DNA from: VRUE01 sp044867645
GTDB taxonomy: Bacteria; Actinomycetota; Thermoleophilia; Solirubrobacterales; 70-9
Length of the DNA stretch: 46,190 nucleotides
Reading direction: 5' to 3'
NCBI GenBank assembly: GCA_044867645.1
Contig: JBIOVI010000061.1
Coordinates: 1 to 46,190 of the forward strand
The translations under genes and the position numbers were made by a program. Numbering within the stretch: the first letter of the stretch is position 1; every line of letters begins with the position of its first letter. This document shows positions 31,776 through 40,215 of the stretch, piece by piece. The notes under the pieces were generated by a model. It was given only the letters and a program-made list of their open reading frames with translations, did not search any database and was not told the origin of the DNA.

Positions 31776-33400
31776 TCGCGCCCCGCCGCGACTCCAAGTG
31801 GTGGGGCTGGGGCGACCCGGGGGTCGAGCCGGAGCTCGATGCTGCGGCGCTGGCGACGCTGCATGAGCGGATCGGCGCTCTGGAGCCCTCCCCGCGAACG
31901 GTGGACCTAGGCGACTTCGAACTGCCGGCTTCCGAGCCACTGCCACCGGCGCTGGTCGAGGCGGTCGGGGAGGAGAACGTCTTCGACTCGCCGGAGGACC
32001 GGATTCGCCACGCCACCGGCCGCGGCTACACCGATCTGGCACGGCTGCGCGCCGGCCGGCTCGAGGCTGCACCCGACGCCGTTTTGCTCCCCGCCGACGC
32101 GGCAAGCGTGCAGCGGGTGCTGGAGATCTGCGCCGCGGAGGACGTCGCCGTCGTCCCCTTCGGCGGCGGCACCAGCGTCGTCGGCGGGGTCGAGCCGCTG
32201 CGCGGATCGCACTCGCGTCTGATCAGCCTCGATCTGGCGCGACTGCGCGACGTCGAGCTCGACCGCCGCTCGCTTACGGCGCGACTTGGCGCCGGCCTGC
32301 GCGGGCCGGAGGCCGAAGCCGCTCTCAATGCCGAGGGGGTCGTCCTCGGCCATTTCCCGCAGTCCTTCGAGTACGCGACGATCGGCGGCTTCGCCGCGAC
32401 CCGCTCAGCGGGGCAAGCATCGAGCGGGTACGGTCGCTTCGACGCGTTGGTCAGCGCCATCCGCCTGATCGCTCCAGCCGGCGAGCTGCGCACGCTCGAC
32501 ACGCCCCATACGGCCGCCGGCCCGTCGCTGCGCGAGCTGGCGGTCGGCTCCGAGGGCACCTTCGGCGTCATCCCCGAGGTCACGGTGCGCGTGCGCCCGG
32601 CACCCCGGCTGCGCCGCTACGAGGCCTGGATCGCGGACAGCTTCGAGGCCGGGACCGAGATCGTGCGGGCGCTAGCGCAGGGATCCGGGCTGCCCGACGT
32701 GATCCGCGTCTCCGACGAGGAGGAGACCGAGGTCTCGCTGGCGCTGTCGGGACCTCGCGGCCTCGCGGGATCGCTCTTCGGCGGCTACCTGGGGCTGCGC
32801 CGCAAGCGCGGCGGCTGCCTGGTCGTCGTCGGCCTCGAGGGAGAGGAGGAGTCGGTGGCTCGGCGCCGCGCCCTCACCGTCCGCGAGCTGCGCCGGGGCG
32901 GCGCCGCCTACCTTGGCCAGGGCGCGGGTCGCTCCTGGGAGCACGGCCGCTTCCAGGGCCCCTACCTGCGCGACACGCTGATGGAGATGGGGGCGATGGT
33001 GGAGACCCTGGAGACGTCCCACACCTGGTCGCGGCTCGGAGAGCTGCACAGCACCGTCGGGAACGCGATCCGCGACTCGCTCGGCGCCCAGGGCACGCCG
33101 GGCCTCGCCCTCTGCCACCTCTCACATGCCTACGCCGACGGCGCCTCGCTCTACTTCACCTTCATCTCCCGCGCCAAGCAGGGCGAGGAGGTCGAGCAGT
33201 GGCGGGCGGTCAAGCGCGCCGCCTCGGAAGCGATTGTCGCCGCCGGGGGCACGATCACCCATCACCACGCGGTCGGCCGCGACCACGCCCCCTACATGCA
33301 GGCCGAGGTGGGGGAGACCGGGCTGGAAGTCCTACAAGCCATCAAGGAGCGCCTGGATCCAGCGGGAATCATGAACCCAGGAAAGTTGATCTCCGGCTGA
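31772..33400 (+). CDS. FAD-linked oxidase, alkyldihydroxyacetonephosphate synthase-like
   Basis: 542 aa from GTG. The FAD-binding type-4 (VAO/PCMH) domain has AVVPFGGGTSVVGGVEPL at about 125-142 and SFEYATIGGFAATRSAGQASSGYGRF. The C-terminal part carries the AGPS signature GTITHHHAVGRDHAPYM, with the His-rich active-site loop, and ends LDPAGIMNPGKLI. True AGPS swaps the acyl chain of acyl-DHAP for a fatty alcohol to start ether-lipid synthesis. Many bacterial members are of unproven substrate, so ether-lipid synthesis is only a possibility. It is coupled to the SRPBCC protein. Confidence 0.85.
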   Translation: MIAPRRDSKWWGWGDPGVEPELDAAALATLHERIGALEPSPRTVDLGDFELPASEPLPPALVEAVGEENVFDSPEDRIRHATGRGYTDLARLRAGRLEAAPDAVLLPADAASVQRVLEICAAEDVAVVPFGGGTSVVGGVEPLRGSHSRLISLDLARLRDVELDRRSLTARLGAGLRGPEAEAALNAEGVVLGHFPQSFEYATIGGFAATRSAGQASSGYGRFDALVSAIRLIAPAGELRTLDTPHTAAGPSLRELAVGSEGTFGVIPEVTVRVRPAPRLRRYEAWIADSFEAGTEIVRALAQGSGLPDVIRVSDEEETEVSLALSGPRGLAGSLFGGYLGLRRKRGGCLVVVGLEGEEESVARRRALTVRELRRGGAAYLGQGAGRSWEHGRFQGPYLRDTLMEMGAMVETLETSHTWSRLGELHSTVGNAIRDSLGAQGTPGLALCHLSHAYADGASLYFTFISRAKQGEEVEQWRAVKRAASEAIVAAGGTITHHHAVGRDHAPYMQAEVGETGLEVLQAIKERLDPAGIMNPGKLISG

Positions 33401-34294
33401 CTAGCCTTCGCCGCTTGCCGCTTTGACAACCGGGCCGGTGATCTCACCCGTTAGAACCGTCTCACCGATGTAACGGGGCAGGCTTTTGCTCTTCCTGGCC
33501 CGTGCGACCTCGCTCCGGTAGGCCGCGTCCGAGGTGCGCGAGACGTAGATCTGGTCGAAGGCGCCGCTGGCGATGTAGGCGAGCAGTTCGGTGGGGATTG
33601 GGAAACGAGCCGCGAGCCGTCCCGAGTCATCGACGGTGACGCTGCCCACGCGCAGGGTGAGTTTCGGCGTGCGGAAGAGCCAGACCGTGTAGGACTCGCC
33701 TTCGGAGGTCGGCTCCAGGTCTTCGCCGGTGACCTGTAGGACGACTTCTTTGCCGAGCCTGCCGAAGACCGCGCGGCCGCTGCCGCTGCCGCCCTCGACC
33801 GGTTCCAGCACCGCTTGGGTGATTTTGCTGTTTTCGGCGGCGGTGAGTTCCGAAGAGGAACCCCCGGAGGAAGTCGAGCCCGAATCGGAGTCTCCGCCGA
33901 TGACCGCGATAGCGATCAGCACTGCGGCGACGACCCCCAGAGCGCCGCCGGCCAGAGCGAGCAGCCGTCGCCGCTCCGGCGGAACCGTGGGCCGCGCGGG
34001 GCGCGGTCGCCGAGCCTTCTTCGGTCGGGAAGTCGAGGCTTTGCGCGAGTCGGGCTTGCTCGCTCGCGATGGCGCCTCGCCGTAGAGGATGTCGGATGCC
34101 TCCGCGGCGACCTTCTCCTCCGGCTGTCGCTGGGAATTCGCCTCGCGATCGGCCTCCAGCTCGGCGAGTGCGGCTTTCACTTCGGTCCGAACCTCCTCGA
34201 CGCTCAAGCCCTTGAGGGCGGCGATGTCCTCGTAGCCCTCCTCGCGCTGGGCAAGGAGGCGAAGCATCGCTCTCTGATCGTCGCTGAGTGGCAC
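33401..34294 (-). CDS. Membrane protein: sigma-region-4-like HTH, TM helix, anti-sigma-K-like domain
   Basis: 297 aa from GTG. Residues 3-48 (LSDDQRAMLRLLAQREEGYE, DIAALKGLSVEEVRTEVKAA) look like the helix-turn-helix of sigma-70 region 4. A basic Pro-rich linker (80-108) and a single membrane helix (about 111-133) follow, then a Ser/Gly stretch and an extracytoplasmic domain. That domain reads like anti-sigma-K/RskA (VLQVTGEDLEPTSEGESYTV, WLFRTPKLTLRVGSVTVDDS, GRLAARFPIPTELLAYI). The arrangement suggests a transmembrane regulator that holds a sigma-like or DNA-binding module at the membrane. A -10-like TAGGCT lies 10 nt upstream. Domain calls are by eye. Confidence 0.7.
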   Translation of the reverse strand: MPLSDDQRAMLRLLAQREEGYEDIAALKGLSVEEVRTEVKAALAELEADREANSQRQPEEKVAAEASDILYGEAPSRASKPDSRKASTSRPKKARRPRPARPTVPPERRRLLALAGGALGVVAAVLIAIAVIGGDSDSGSTSSGGSSSELTAAENSKITQAVLEPVEGGSGSGRAVFGRLGKEVVLQVTGEDLEPTSEGESYTVWLFRTPKLTLRVGSVTVDDSGRLAARFPIPTELLAYIASGAFDQIYVSRTSDAAYRSEVARARKSKSLPRYIGETVLTGEITGPVVKAASGEG

Positions 34295-34326
34295 GGCACC
34301 GGGAAGCCTATTTCAGGCCACCCCCC

Positions 34327-34376
34327 GACGTGCCGGTAGGCGATAGCCCATGCGGTGGGTTAACAACCGGCACGTC
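34327..34376. repeat. 11-bp perfect inverted repeat in a divergent promoter region
   Basis: GACGTGCCGGT (34327-34337) and ACCGGCACGTC (34366-34376) are separated by 28 nt, with an internal GGTT-AAC-AACC palindrome. It lies between two divergently transcribed genes, just before the -10 box of the thioesterase gene. A regulator-binding site or a cruciform is possible. Confidence 0.55.
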
Positions 34377-34380
34377 CGAG

Positions 34381-34386
34381 TAGGGT
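34381..34386 (+). promoter_or_regulatory. Leaderless -10 box of the thioesterase gene
   Basis: TAGGGT ends 7 nt before ATG 34394. There is no Shine-Dalgarno sequence. Confidence 0.45.
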
Positions 34387-34393
34387 CCGGCGC

Positions 34394-34801
34394 ATGGACG
34401 ATCCACCTGGCCTTATTTCCCACTTCGATGCCCTGATCGGCACCGAGTGGCTCGACGACGACCCCGAGCACGCCAGGGCCCGCGTGCCGATGCGCGACGA
34501 GCTGCGCCAGCCGATCGGCCTCCTCCACGGCGGCGTGCAGTCGTCGCTGATCGAGAGCGTCTGCTCGCGTGCCACCGCGCTTGCCGTGCTCGGCGACGGG
34601 ATGGCGGCGATGGGTCAGTCGATCTCCGTCAGCTTCATCCGCCCGATCACCGAGGGCCACGCCGAAGTCAAGGCAAGGGCCCGCCACCGCGGTCGCACCA
34701 CCTGGGTCTGGGACGCGGAGGTGGTCAACGCGGACGGAAAACTCTGTGCGTTGGCACAAATGACCATCGCGGTCAGACCTATCCCCCAAAGCGATTCGTA
34801 A
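34394..34801 (+). CDS. PaaI-type hotdog thioesterase
   Basis: 135 aa. Single hotdog domain: VPMRDELRQPIGLLHGGVQSSLIESVCSRA at about 32-61, with the HGG turn used by PaaI/4HBT-type acyl-CoA thioesterases, then GQSISVSFIRPITEGHAEVKARARHRGRTT. Hydrolyses acyl- or aryl-CoA thioesters; the substrate is unknown. The 3' end overlaps the convergent nadE by 23 bp. Confidence 0.9.
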   Translation: MDDPPGLISHFDALIGTEWLDDDPEHARARVPMRDELRQPIGLLHGGVQSSLIESVCSRATALAVLGDGMAAMGQSISVSFIRPITEGHAEVKARARHRGRTTWVWDAEVVNADGKLCALAQMTIAVRPIPQSDS

Positions 34802-36482
34802 TCGGTAGACGCCGGTCGCGCCCGAATGCCTTCGGCGTGATGCGGATGCCCGGCGCCGCCTGGCGGCGCTTGTACTCGGAGTGGTCGACCATTCGCATCA
34901 CCTCGTCCACAACCTCGACCGGCAATCCCGAGGCGACCATCTCCTCGCGCCCCTCGTCGCGCTCGACGTAGGCCTCCAGAGCCCGATCGAGCACCTCGTA
35001 GGGCGGCAGGCTGTCGCTATCGAGCTGGTCGGGCCGCAGCTCCGCCGAGGGCGCTCTCTCCAACACCGATGCCGGCACCAGCTCGCTCCCGGCTTTCTCG
35101 TTGCGGTAGCGCACCAGCTCGTAGACGAGGGTCTTCGGCACGTCCTTGATCGCCGCGAAGCCTCCAGCCATGTCGCCGTAGAGGGTCGCGTAGCCGACCG
35201 ACATCTCGCTCTTGTTGCCGGTCGTCAGCACCAGCCAGCCGTGCTTGTTGGAGAGCGCCATCATCAGGTTGCCGCGTATCCGGGCCTGGATGTTCTCGGC
35301 GGCGAGGTCGGGCTCGGAGGGTCGGGTCGGATCGCGGGGCAGCGGCTCCTCCTCGCCGTCCGTTCGCACTTCTTGTCGCATACCGACAGAAAGTTCGAAC
35401 GCACCGGCGCTGCTCGCTCCGGCCAGGGCCTGCTCGTAGGCGCCCATGGTCTCCTCGATCGGGATCTCGATCGCCTCGCTGCCGAGGCTCGCGGCGATAG
35501 TTCGCGCGTCCGCCTGGGTTTCAACGCTCGAATGGGGGGAGGGCATGACCACGCAGCTGACGTTCTCGGGACCGACCGCGTCGGCGGCGAGCAGGGCGAC
35601 CAGGGCCGAGTCGATCCCGCCCGAGAGCGCCAGCCCGACATGGCGGAAGCCGTTCTTGCGCACGTAGTCGCGCAGGCCGAGGACGAGCGCGCCGTAGACC
35701 TCGGCCAGGTCGGACAGCGGCTCGGCGAGGCGCTCGGCGGATCGAGAAGGAATCTCGCAGACCAGCAACTCCTCCTCGAACTGAGCCGCCCGGGCAATGA
35801 CGGCGCCGCTCGGGTCGACGACGAAGCTGTGCCCGTCGAAGACCAGTTCGTCCTGGCCGCCGACGAGGTTGCAGAAAGCCAGGTGGGTTCCGTAGGCTCG
35901 AGCCCGGGCGGCAAACATCTCTTCCCGCTCCCGTCCCTTGCCACGGTGGTACGGAGATCCCGAAGGGTTCGCGATCAAGCCGGCGCCGTCGGCCGCCTCG
36001 CTGGAGGCAGGGGGACCCTCCTCCCAGAGGTCCTCGCAGATCGTCAGTCCAACCGCCATTCCCGCCACCTCCGTCATCGCCGGATCGGAGCCCGGGACGA
36101 AGTAGCGCTGCTCGTCGAAGACCGCGTAGTTAGGGAGCCGGTTCTTGCGGTAGACGGCTCGCACCTCGCCACCGGCGAGCACCGCGATGGAGTTGTGGGC
36201 GTGGCGGTGATCCCCGCCACCGGCCACTGGCTCGGCGAAGCCGACCAGCACGACCATCTCGCCGACGCCCCGTGCCAGCTCCTCGACCGCGGCACGATTG
36301 GCCGCGATGAAGTGGCGCTTCAGGTAGAGGTCCTCAGCCGGGTAGCCGGGAACGCAGAGCTCCGGGAATATGACCAGGTCGGCGCGCTCGGCCGCGGCGC
36401 GGCCGATCCACTCGGCGATCTTCGCGGCGTTGCCCTCGATGTCGCCGACGGTGGGGTCGATCTGAGCGAGCGCTACGCGCAA
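34779..36482 (-). CDS. nadE: Glutamine-dependent NAD(+) synthetase
   Basis: 567 aa from TTG 36482, the only start that gives the family N-terminus (LRVALAQIDPTVGDIEGN); the open frame extends 134 codons further without protein-like sequence. The N-terminal glutaminase (CN-hydrolase) domain has Glu in FPELCVPGYPAEDL, Lys in VYRKNRLPNYAVFDE and Cys in LTICEDLWEEG. The C-terminal synthetase domain has the ATP-pyrophosphatase P-loop LALSGGIDSALVALLAADAV and TTGNKSEMSVGYATLYGDMAGG. Makes NAD from deamido-NAD, glutamine and ATP. It overlaps the thioesterase convergently. Confidence 0.95.
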   Translation of the reverse strand: MRVALAQIDPTVGDIEGNAAKIAEWIGRAAAERADLVIFPELCVPGYPAEDLYLKRHFIAANRAAVEELARGVGEMVVLVGFAEPVAGGGDHRHAHNSIAVLAGGEVRAVYRKNRLPNYAVFDEQRYFVPGSDPAMTEVAGMAVGLTICEDLWEEGPPASSEAADGAGLIANPSGSPYHRGKGREREEMFAARARAYGTHLAFCNLVGGQDELVFDGHSFVVDPSGAVIARAAQFEEELLVCEIPSRSAERLAEPLSDLAEVYGALVLGLRDYVRKNGFRHVGLALSGGIDSALVALLAADAVGPENVSCVVMPSPHSSVETQADARTIAASLGSEAIEIPIEETMGAYEQALAGASSAGAFELSVGMRQEVRTDGEEEPLPRDPTRPSEPDLAAENIQARIRGNLMMALSNKHGWLVLTTGNKSEMSVGYATLYGDMAGGFAAIKDVPKTLVYELVRYRNEKAGSELVPASVLERAPSAELRPDQLDSDSLPPYEVLDRALEAYVERDEGREEMVASGLPVEVVDEVMRMVDHSEYKRRQAAPGIRITPKAFGRDRRLPITNRFGG

Positions 36483-36550
36483 GGCGGCCTCCGAACGGTC
36501 ACCGCTGAAGTATCGCCGCAGCGCCGGTCTAGACGCGCCTGGACGGCCTG

Positions 36551-36556
36551 TAGATT
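36551..36556 (+). promoter_or_regulatory. Leaderless -10 box of the metalloprotease gene
   Basis: TAGATT ends 7 nt before ATG 36564. It fixes the start of the secreted protease within a much longer open frame. Confidence 0.45.
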
Positions 36557-36563
36557 TGGCTCG

Positions 36564-37940
36564 ATGCGGGCACATCTGCGGTTGATCGGAGCTTCGCTCG
36601 CATCGCTGGCGGCACTCGCCGTCGTGCCCGCGGTGGCACAGGCAGGGGACCAGTGGACTTTCCGTCAGCCGGCCGCGCGCCCGACCGATCATCCCGATCC
36701 CGCCCGTCACTCCTACGCCGTTCCGGAAGCCCCGCGTTCTCCTGCCTGCGCCGGGCGGTTCTGCGTCCACTGGGTGGCGGAGGGATTCGACGCACCGGGC
36801 CTCGCCGACGCCAACGGCACCGACGACGGCGACGGCGTTCCCGACTACGTCGAGCGGGTGCTCAGGGTCGCCGCTCACGTGCACGCGGTCGAGAACGGCA
36901 AGCTCGGTTGGCGCGAGCCCCGCTCCGACGGCAGGCGGGGCGGCCGCCAGGGCAAGACCGACGTCTACCTGAAGGAGCTTGGCCGGCTGCTCTTCGGATA
37001 CGCCGCCCCCGACCTCGGGCAGGCACCCAAAGGGGACCGCTTACCTCGTCGCCTGCACGGCTACCTCGTGCTCGACAACGACTACGACCCCCTCCAGTAC
37101 CCCGGCACCAAGGCGCTCGCCGACCTCCAGGTGACCTTCGCGCACGAGTACTGCCACATCCTCCAAATGGGTTACGACGCCTATCAGGACGCCTGGTTCG
37201 CCGAGTCGACCGCAGTCTGGATGGAGGACCAGGTCTACGGTGGGGTCAACGACTACCTGCGCTACGTGCGCCGTTGGGTCCACCTCTACGAGACGCCGCT
37301 GACGGCCAACTCGATCCGCGAGTACGGCGCCTCCGTCTGGAACGAGTGGTTGGTCCGCAGCTACGGAAAGAACATCGTTCGAAATGCCTGGTCGCGTTCT
37401 CTGCATACACGCCCCGGCGGCTTCTCGGTTGCCGCCTATGACTCGGCGATCCGGGCGGCCGGGGGGTCCGGCTTCGGCCTCGCCTTTTCCCGCTTCGCCC
37501 GCGACGTCGCCGAGTGGCGCACGGAGGCGCGCTTCCGTGAGGGGGCGATCTATCCCGATGCGCCGCGGCAGGGCAGTCTGCCGCGCGACGGCCGCCCGCT
37601 GCAGCGCTCCCTGAACCACGCCACCTTTCAGCTGTTGCGCGTCCACGCTCGCGCTGGACGCCCGGTCGCCGTTCGCGCGGTCGCTCCGCGCGGCGTCGCG
37701 GCCGGGCTCGCCCTGGTGGGGAGGATCGGCAGCGAGCGCGGCGGCCACACCGTCTCCCGCCTGCGCTTCAAGCCGAACGGCGGCCCACTGAGGGTACGAC
37801 TCGGCCGCCCCAACCGCTTCGAGCGGATCACCGCGGTGCTGATCAACGCCGACACCCAGGCGGAGGGCTTCAGCGCCCGCCGGCTCGACTGGAACTACCT
37901 GACCGACACGGCTCCGTTCCGGGTCCGCGCCACGCGCTGA
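36564..37940 (+). CDS. Secreted zinc metalloprotease, MXAN_6640-like
   Basis: 458 aa. Signal peptide at 1-27 (MRAHLRLIGASLASLAALAV, cleavage near AQA). The zinc site is HEYCH at His194-Glu195-His198, with the probable third ligand Glu214 in WFAESTAVWMEDQVY. This H-E-x2-H ... W-x-x-E-x-x-A-x-W-M-E-D arrangement fits the MXAN_6640-type putative metalloproteases. A DANGTDDGDGVPDYVE stretch at about 82-97 looks like a Ca-binding loop. The C-terminal third is beta-rich and probably a binding domain. The frame is open for 561 codons upstream on the antisense of nadE, but that part is not protein-like. It overlaps the convergent acyltransferase by 46 bp. Confidence 0.85.
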   Translation: MRAHLRLIGASLASLAALAVVPAVAQAGDQWTFRQPAARPTDHPDPARHSYAVPEAPRSPACAGRFCVHWVAEGFDAPGLADANGTDDGDGVPDYVERVLRVAAHVHAVENGKLGWREPRSDGRRGGRQGKTDVYLKELGRLLFGYAAPDLGQAPKGDRLPRRLHGYLVLDNDYDPLQYPGTKALADLQVTFAHEYCHILQMGYDAYQDAWFAESTAVWMEDQVYGGVNDYLRYVRRWVHLYETPLTANSIREYGASVWNEWLVRSYGKNIVRNAWSRSLHTRPGGFSVAAYDSAIRAAGGSGFGLAFSRFARDVAEWRTEARFREGAIYPDAPRQGSLPRDGRPLQRSLNHATFQLLRVHARAGRPVAVRAVAPRGVAAGLALVGRIGSERGGHTVSRLRFKPNGGPLRVRLGRPNRFERITAVLINADTQAEGFSARRLDWNYLTDTAPFRVRATR

Positions 37941-39319
37941 GACTCCTTCGCGGCCGGCGGCGCGGTGGCGACCGCTTCGGCGATCACGCTTTCGAGGTCC
38001 AGGGCGAAGCTGTCGAGGTCGGCCATCGCGTCGTAGTCGCCAACCAACCCGAAGTCGATCTGACCGTCGTAGGACATGATCCCGACGCAGAGTGCCTGAC
38101 GCCGGGCAAGCGGCACCAGGGGGAAGATCGAGTCCATGCGGCGACCGAGCAGGTAGAGCGGAAACTGCGGTCCGGGGACGTTGGTTACGACCAGGTTGAA
38201 GAAGCGCTGAGCGGGCTGCAACCGGGCCGCCTGCGAAGCGATCGTCGGCGGCGCGAAGTCGGTCAGCTTGGTGAGGAGTTCGGCGCCGACCGCCTGCCCC
38301 GAGCCCTTCAGGTCGCCCATCGTCTCGGTGACCAGGTGCAGCCGCTCGACCGGGTCCTGGGACCAGACGGGGAGCGGCGCCATCATCGCCGAGATGCGGT
38401 TGCCAAGCGCCCCGTGCTCCTCGTCGGCGCGAACGCTGACAGGCACCATCGCCCGCATCTTCAGCTCGTCCGTGTCGTGGCCGCGGGCGCGCAGGTAATT
38501 GCCAAGCGCCCCGGTGACGACGGAGAGAACGACGTCGTTGACGGTTCCCCCGTGCTCGTTCTTGACCCGCTTGAAGTCGTCGAGGTCGCCGCGCACGAAG
38601 GCAAGGCGGCGGTGGGGGCCGATCTCGACGTTGAAGGGCGTCTGCGGCGCCGCCGTCGCCACCTCGAGCATCTTGCCGGTGGCGCCGAGCCCGCGCAGCA
38701 CCTGGCGTGGGCCGCGCAAGGCCGCGCGCACGCCACGGACGATCTCGCGCGGACTGGTCACCCGCTCCTGCAGCGCATCGCGCAACAGGTCGAGGCTGGT
38801 CGGCTCGGGACGAGGCGCCCACTTGGGCGGGCGCACCGGCGGATTCTCCGGCTCCTCCTCGAGATCGAAGAGGACGGTCGTGATGTCGACGCCGGAGACG
38901 CCGTCGACGAGGGCGTGGTGGCTCTTACCGACCACCGCGAAGCGGTCGTCTTCGAGGCCCTCGACCAGCCACAGCTCCCAAAGCGGCTTGGTGCGATCGA
39001 GCTGCTGGGAGAAGATCCGTGCCGCAAGGTTGCGCAGCTGCTCCTCCGAGCCGGGAGCCGGCAGCGCCGTGCGCCGCACGTGGTAGTCGAGGTTGAGGAA
39101 CGGGTCGTCGACCCAGACCGGCCGGCCTTGGTCGAAGGGCACGAAGCGAAGCTTCTGGCGAAAGCGGGGGACCAGGTGCAGGCGCGACTCGATCTGGTCG
39201 CGGAATTCCTCGTGGGACGGCGGGGAGCCCTCGAAGAGGATCGCCGAGGCGACGTGCATGTGGGCGCCGGCGCGCTCCATGTGAAGGAACGACGCGTCTA
39301 ATCCGGTCAGTCGATCCAC
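37895..39319 (-). CDS. Wax ester synthase / diacylglycerol acyltransferase (WS/DGAT)
   Basis: 474 aa from GTG. Transfers fatty acyl groups from acyl-CoA to diacylglycerol or fatty alcohols, giving storage lipid. The catalytic HHxxxDG motif is His134-His135-Ala-Leu-Val-Asp139-Gly140 in VGKSHHALVDGVSG. The N-terminal LTGLDASFLHMERAGAHMHV, GTVNDVVLSVVTGALGNYL, and VTNVPGPQFPLYLLGRRM are typical family segments. Length fits (about 460-480). Its presence suggests triacylglycerol or wax storage as in mycobacteria and Rhodococcus. The 3' end overlaps the protease gene. Confidence 0.95.
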   Translation of the reverse strand: MDRLTGLDASFLHMERAGAHMHVASAILFEGSPPSHEEFRDQIESRLHLVPRFRQKLRFVPFDQGRPVWVDDPFLNLDYHVRRTALPAPGSEEQLRNLAARIFSQQLDRTKPLWELWLVEGLEDDRFAVVGKSHHALVDGVSGVDITTVLFDLEEEPENPPVRPPKWAPRPEPTSLDLLRDALQERVTSPREIVRGVRAALRGPRQVLRGLGATGKMLEVATAAPQTPFNVEIGPHRRLAFVRGDLDDFKRVKNEHGGTVNDVVLSVVTGALGNYLRARGHDTDELKMRAMVPVSVRADEEHGALGNRISAMMAPLPVWSQDPVERLHLVTETMGDLKGSGQAVGAELLTKLTDFAPPTIASQAARLQPAQRFFNLVVTNVPGPQFPLYLLGRRMDSIFPLVPLARRQALCVGIMSYDGQIDFGLVGDYDAMADLDSFALDLESVIAEAVATAPPAAKESQRVARTRNGAVSVR

Positions 39320-39412
39320 CGCTCCATCTTCGCATACGGGGGCCGAGCTGGAATCGGCACTGAACTTGGCTTTCTAGAGCGGTTTGCACGGTGACGTGCG
39401 GTCAACGCCACT

Positions 39413-39535
39413 GTGACGCCGCTCACGCTTGCGCGCAGGGATCGCCCCTACCGTGCCCGGTCCGACAAAGCAATCCATCTGCCGGTTTCACCCGCGGGCC
39501 GCCGACGGCTCGCCGCGTAGGCAGACGAGAAAGCG
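39413..39535 (+). promoter_or_regulatory. Candidate c-di-AMP (ydaO/yuaA) riboswitch
   Basis: The 228-nt gap before the RlpA-like gene ends in CCGACGGCTCGCCGCGTAGGC (39502-39522). This aligns position for position with the conserved 3' core of ydaO riboswitches (CCGUCAGCU-ACCUCGUAAGC in B. subtilis). An upstream CGCCGCTCACGC and a GGGATCGCCCC block may be the 5' part. Actinobacterial ydaO elements usually control cell-wall hydrolases and RlpA/NlpC/Rpf proteins, as here. The 5' half is a weaker match and the boundaries are approximate. Confidence 0.5.
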
Positions 39536-39547
39536 AGTTGAGACACG

Positions 39548-40192
39548 ATGCGTTTCATCCTGCCCGCGGCGCTGGCCGCTGCCGCCCTCACCGTTGCGCC
39601 TGCCTTGGCACCGGCACGGCAACACCCACAGCGCTCGCCCAAGCGGGTGCATTCACATGTCTCTCTGCACGTCTCCAGTCACGACGTCGTCAGCGGGCGG
39701 CGGGTCGTATTGCGAGGACGCATTCGCCCGGGCGGGGGTCACCGGGTCAAGGTCGTCGTCCGCGGGGCGCGCGGAACGACGGTTGGCGCGATCAGCAGGC
39801 GAAGCGGTGCGTTTGAGCTGCGCTGGCGGCCGCAACGCGCCGGCAGCTACCGGATACGCGCCTTCGGTCTGCACGACCAGCAAGTGACGGCCTCGGTCAG
39901 CGCCGCCCGCCGTGTCACCGCCTACCGGGCCGCCGCCGCTTCCTACTACGGCCCCGGCCTCTACGGCGGTGCGCTCGCCTGCGGCGGCACCCTCCAGCCC
40001 GGCACTCTGGGCGTCGCCCACAAGACCCTGCCCTGTGGGGCGAAGGTGAAGCTGCTTTACCGCGGCCGCACCGTCACCGTGCCCGTGGTCGACCGCGGTC
40101 CCTATGTCGCCGGTCGCGATTTCGACCTGACCGAGGCGACGAAGGCACGCCTGCGCTTTCCCAGCACCGGCGTGCTGCTCTCCAGTCGCTAG
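39548..40192 (+). CDS. Secreted RlpA-like double-psi beta-barrel protein
   Basis: 214 aa. Signal peptide (MRFILPAALAAAALTVAPAL), then an Ig-like beta-domain of about 75 residues (VSLHVSSHDVVSGRRVVLRG ... GSYRIRAFG), then the RlpA-like domain from about 125. The RlpA part has ASYYGPGLYGGALACGGTLQ, LGVAHKTLPCGAKVKLLYRG and VPVVDRGPYVAGRDFDLTEA, with the conserved Asp and two Cys probably forming a disulfide. RlpA relatives bind or cleave peptidoglycan glycan strands. A riboswitch-like leader precedes it, so c-di-AMP control is plausible. Confidence 0.88.
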   Translation: MRFILPAALAAAALTVAPALAPARQHPQRSPKRVHSHVSLHVSSHDVVSGRRVVLRGRIRPGGGHRVKVVVRGARGTTVGAISRRSGAFELRWRPQRAGSYRIRAFGLHDQQVTASVSAARRVTAYRAAAASYYGPGLYGGALACGGTLQPGTLGVAHKTLPCGAKVKLLYRGRTVTVPVVDRGPYVAGRDFDLTEATKARLRFPSTGVLLSSR

Positions 40193-40215
40193 CGTCGGCT
40201 GCTCGAATCGGTCGG

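Noticed and set aside
34881..36563. A 561-codon open stretch in frame with the metalloprotease, giving a 1019-codon ORF
   Set aside because: It runs antisense to nadE, has no protein-like composition, and a leaderless -10 box plus signal peptide fix the protease start at 36564.
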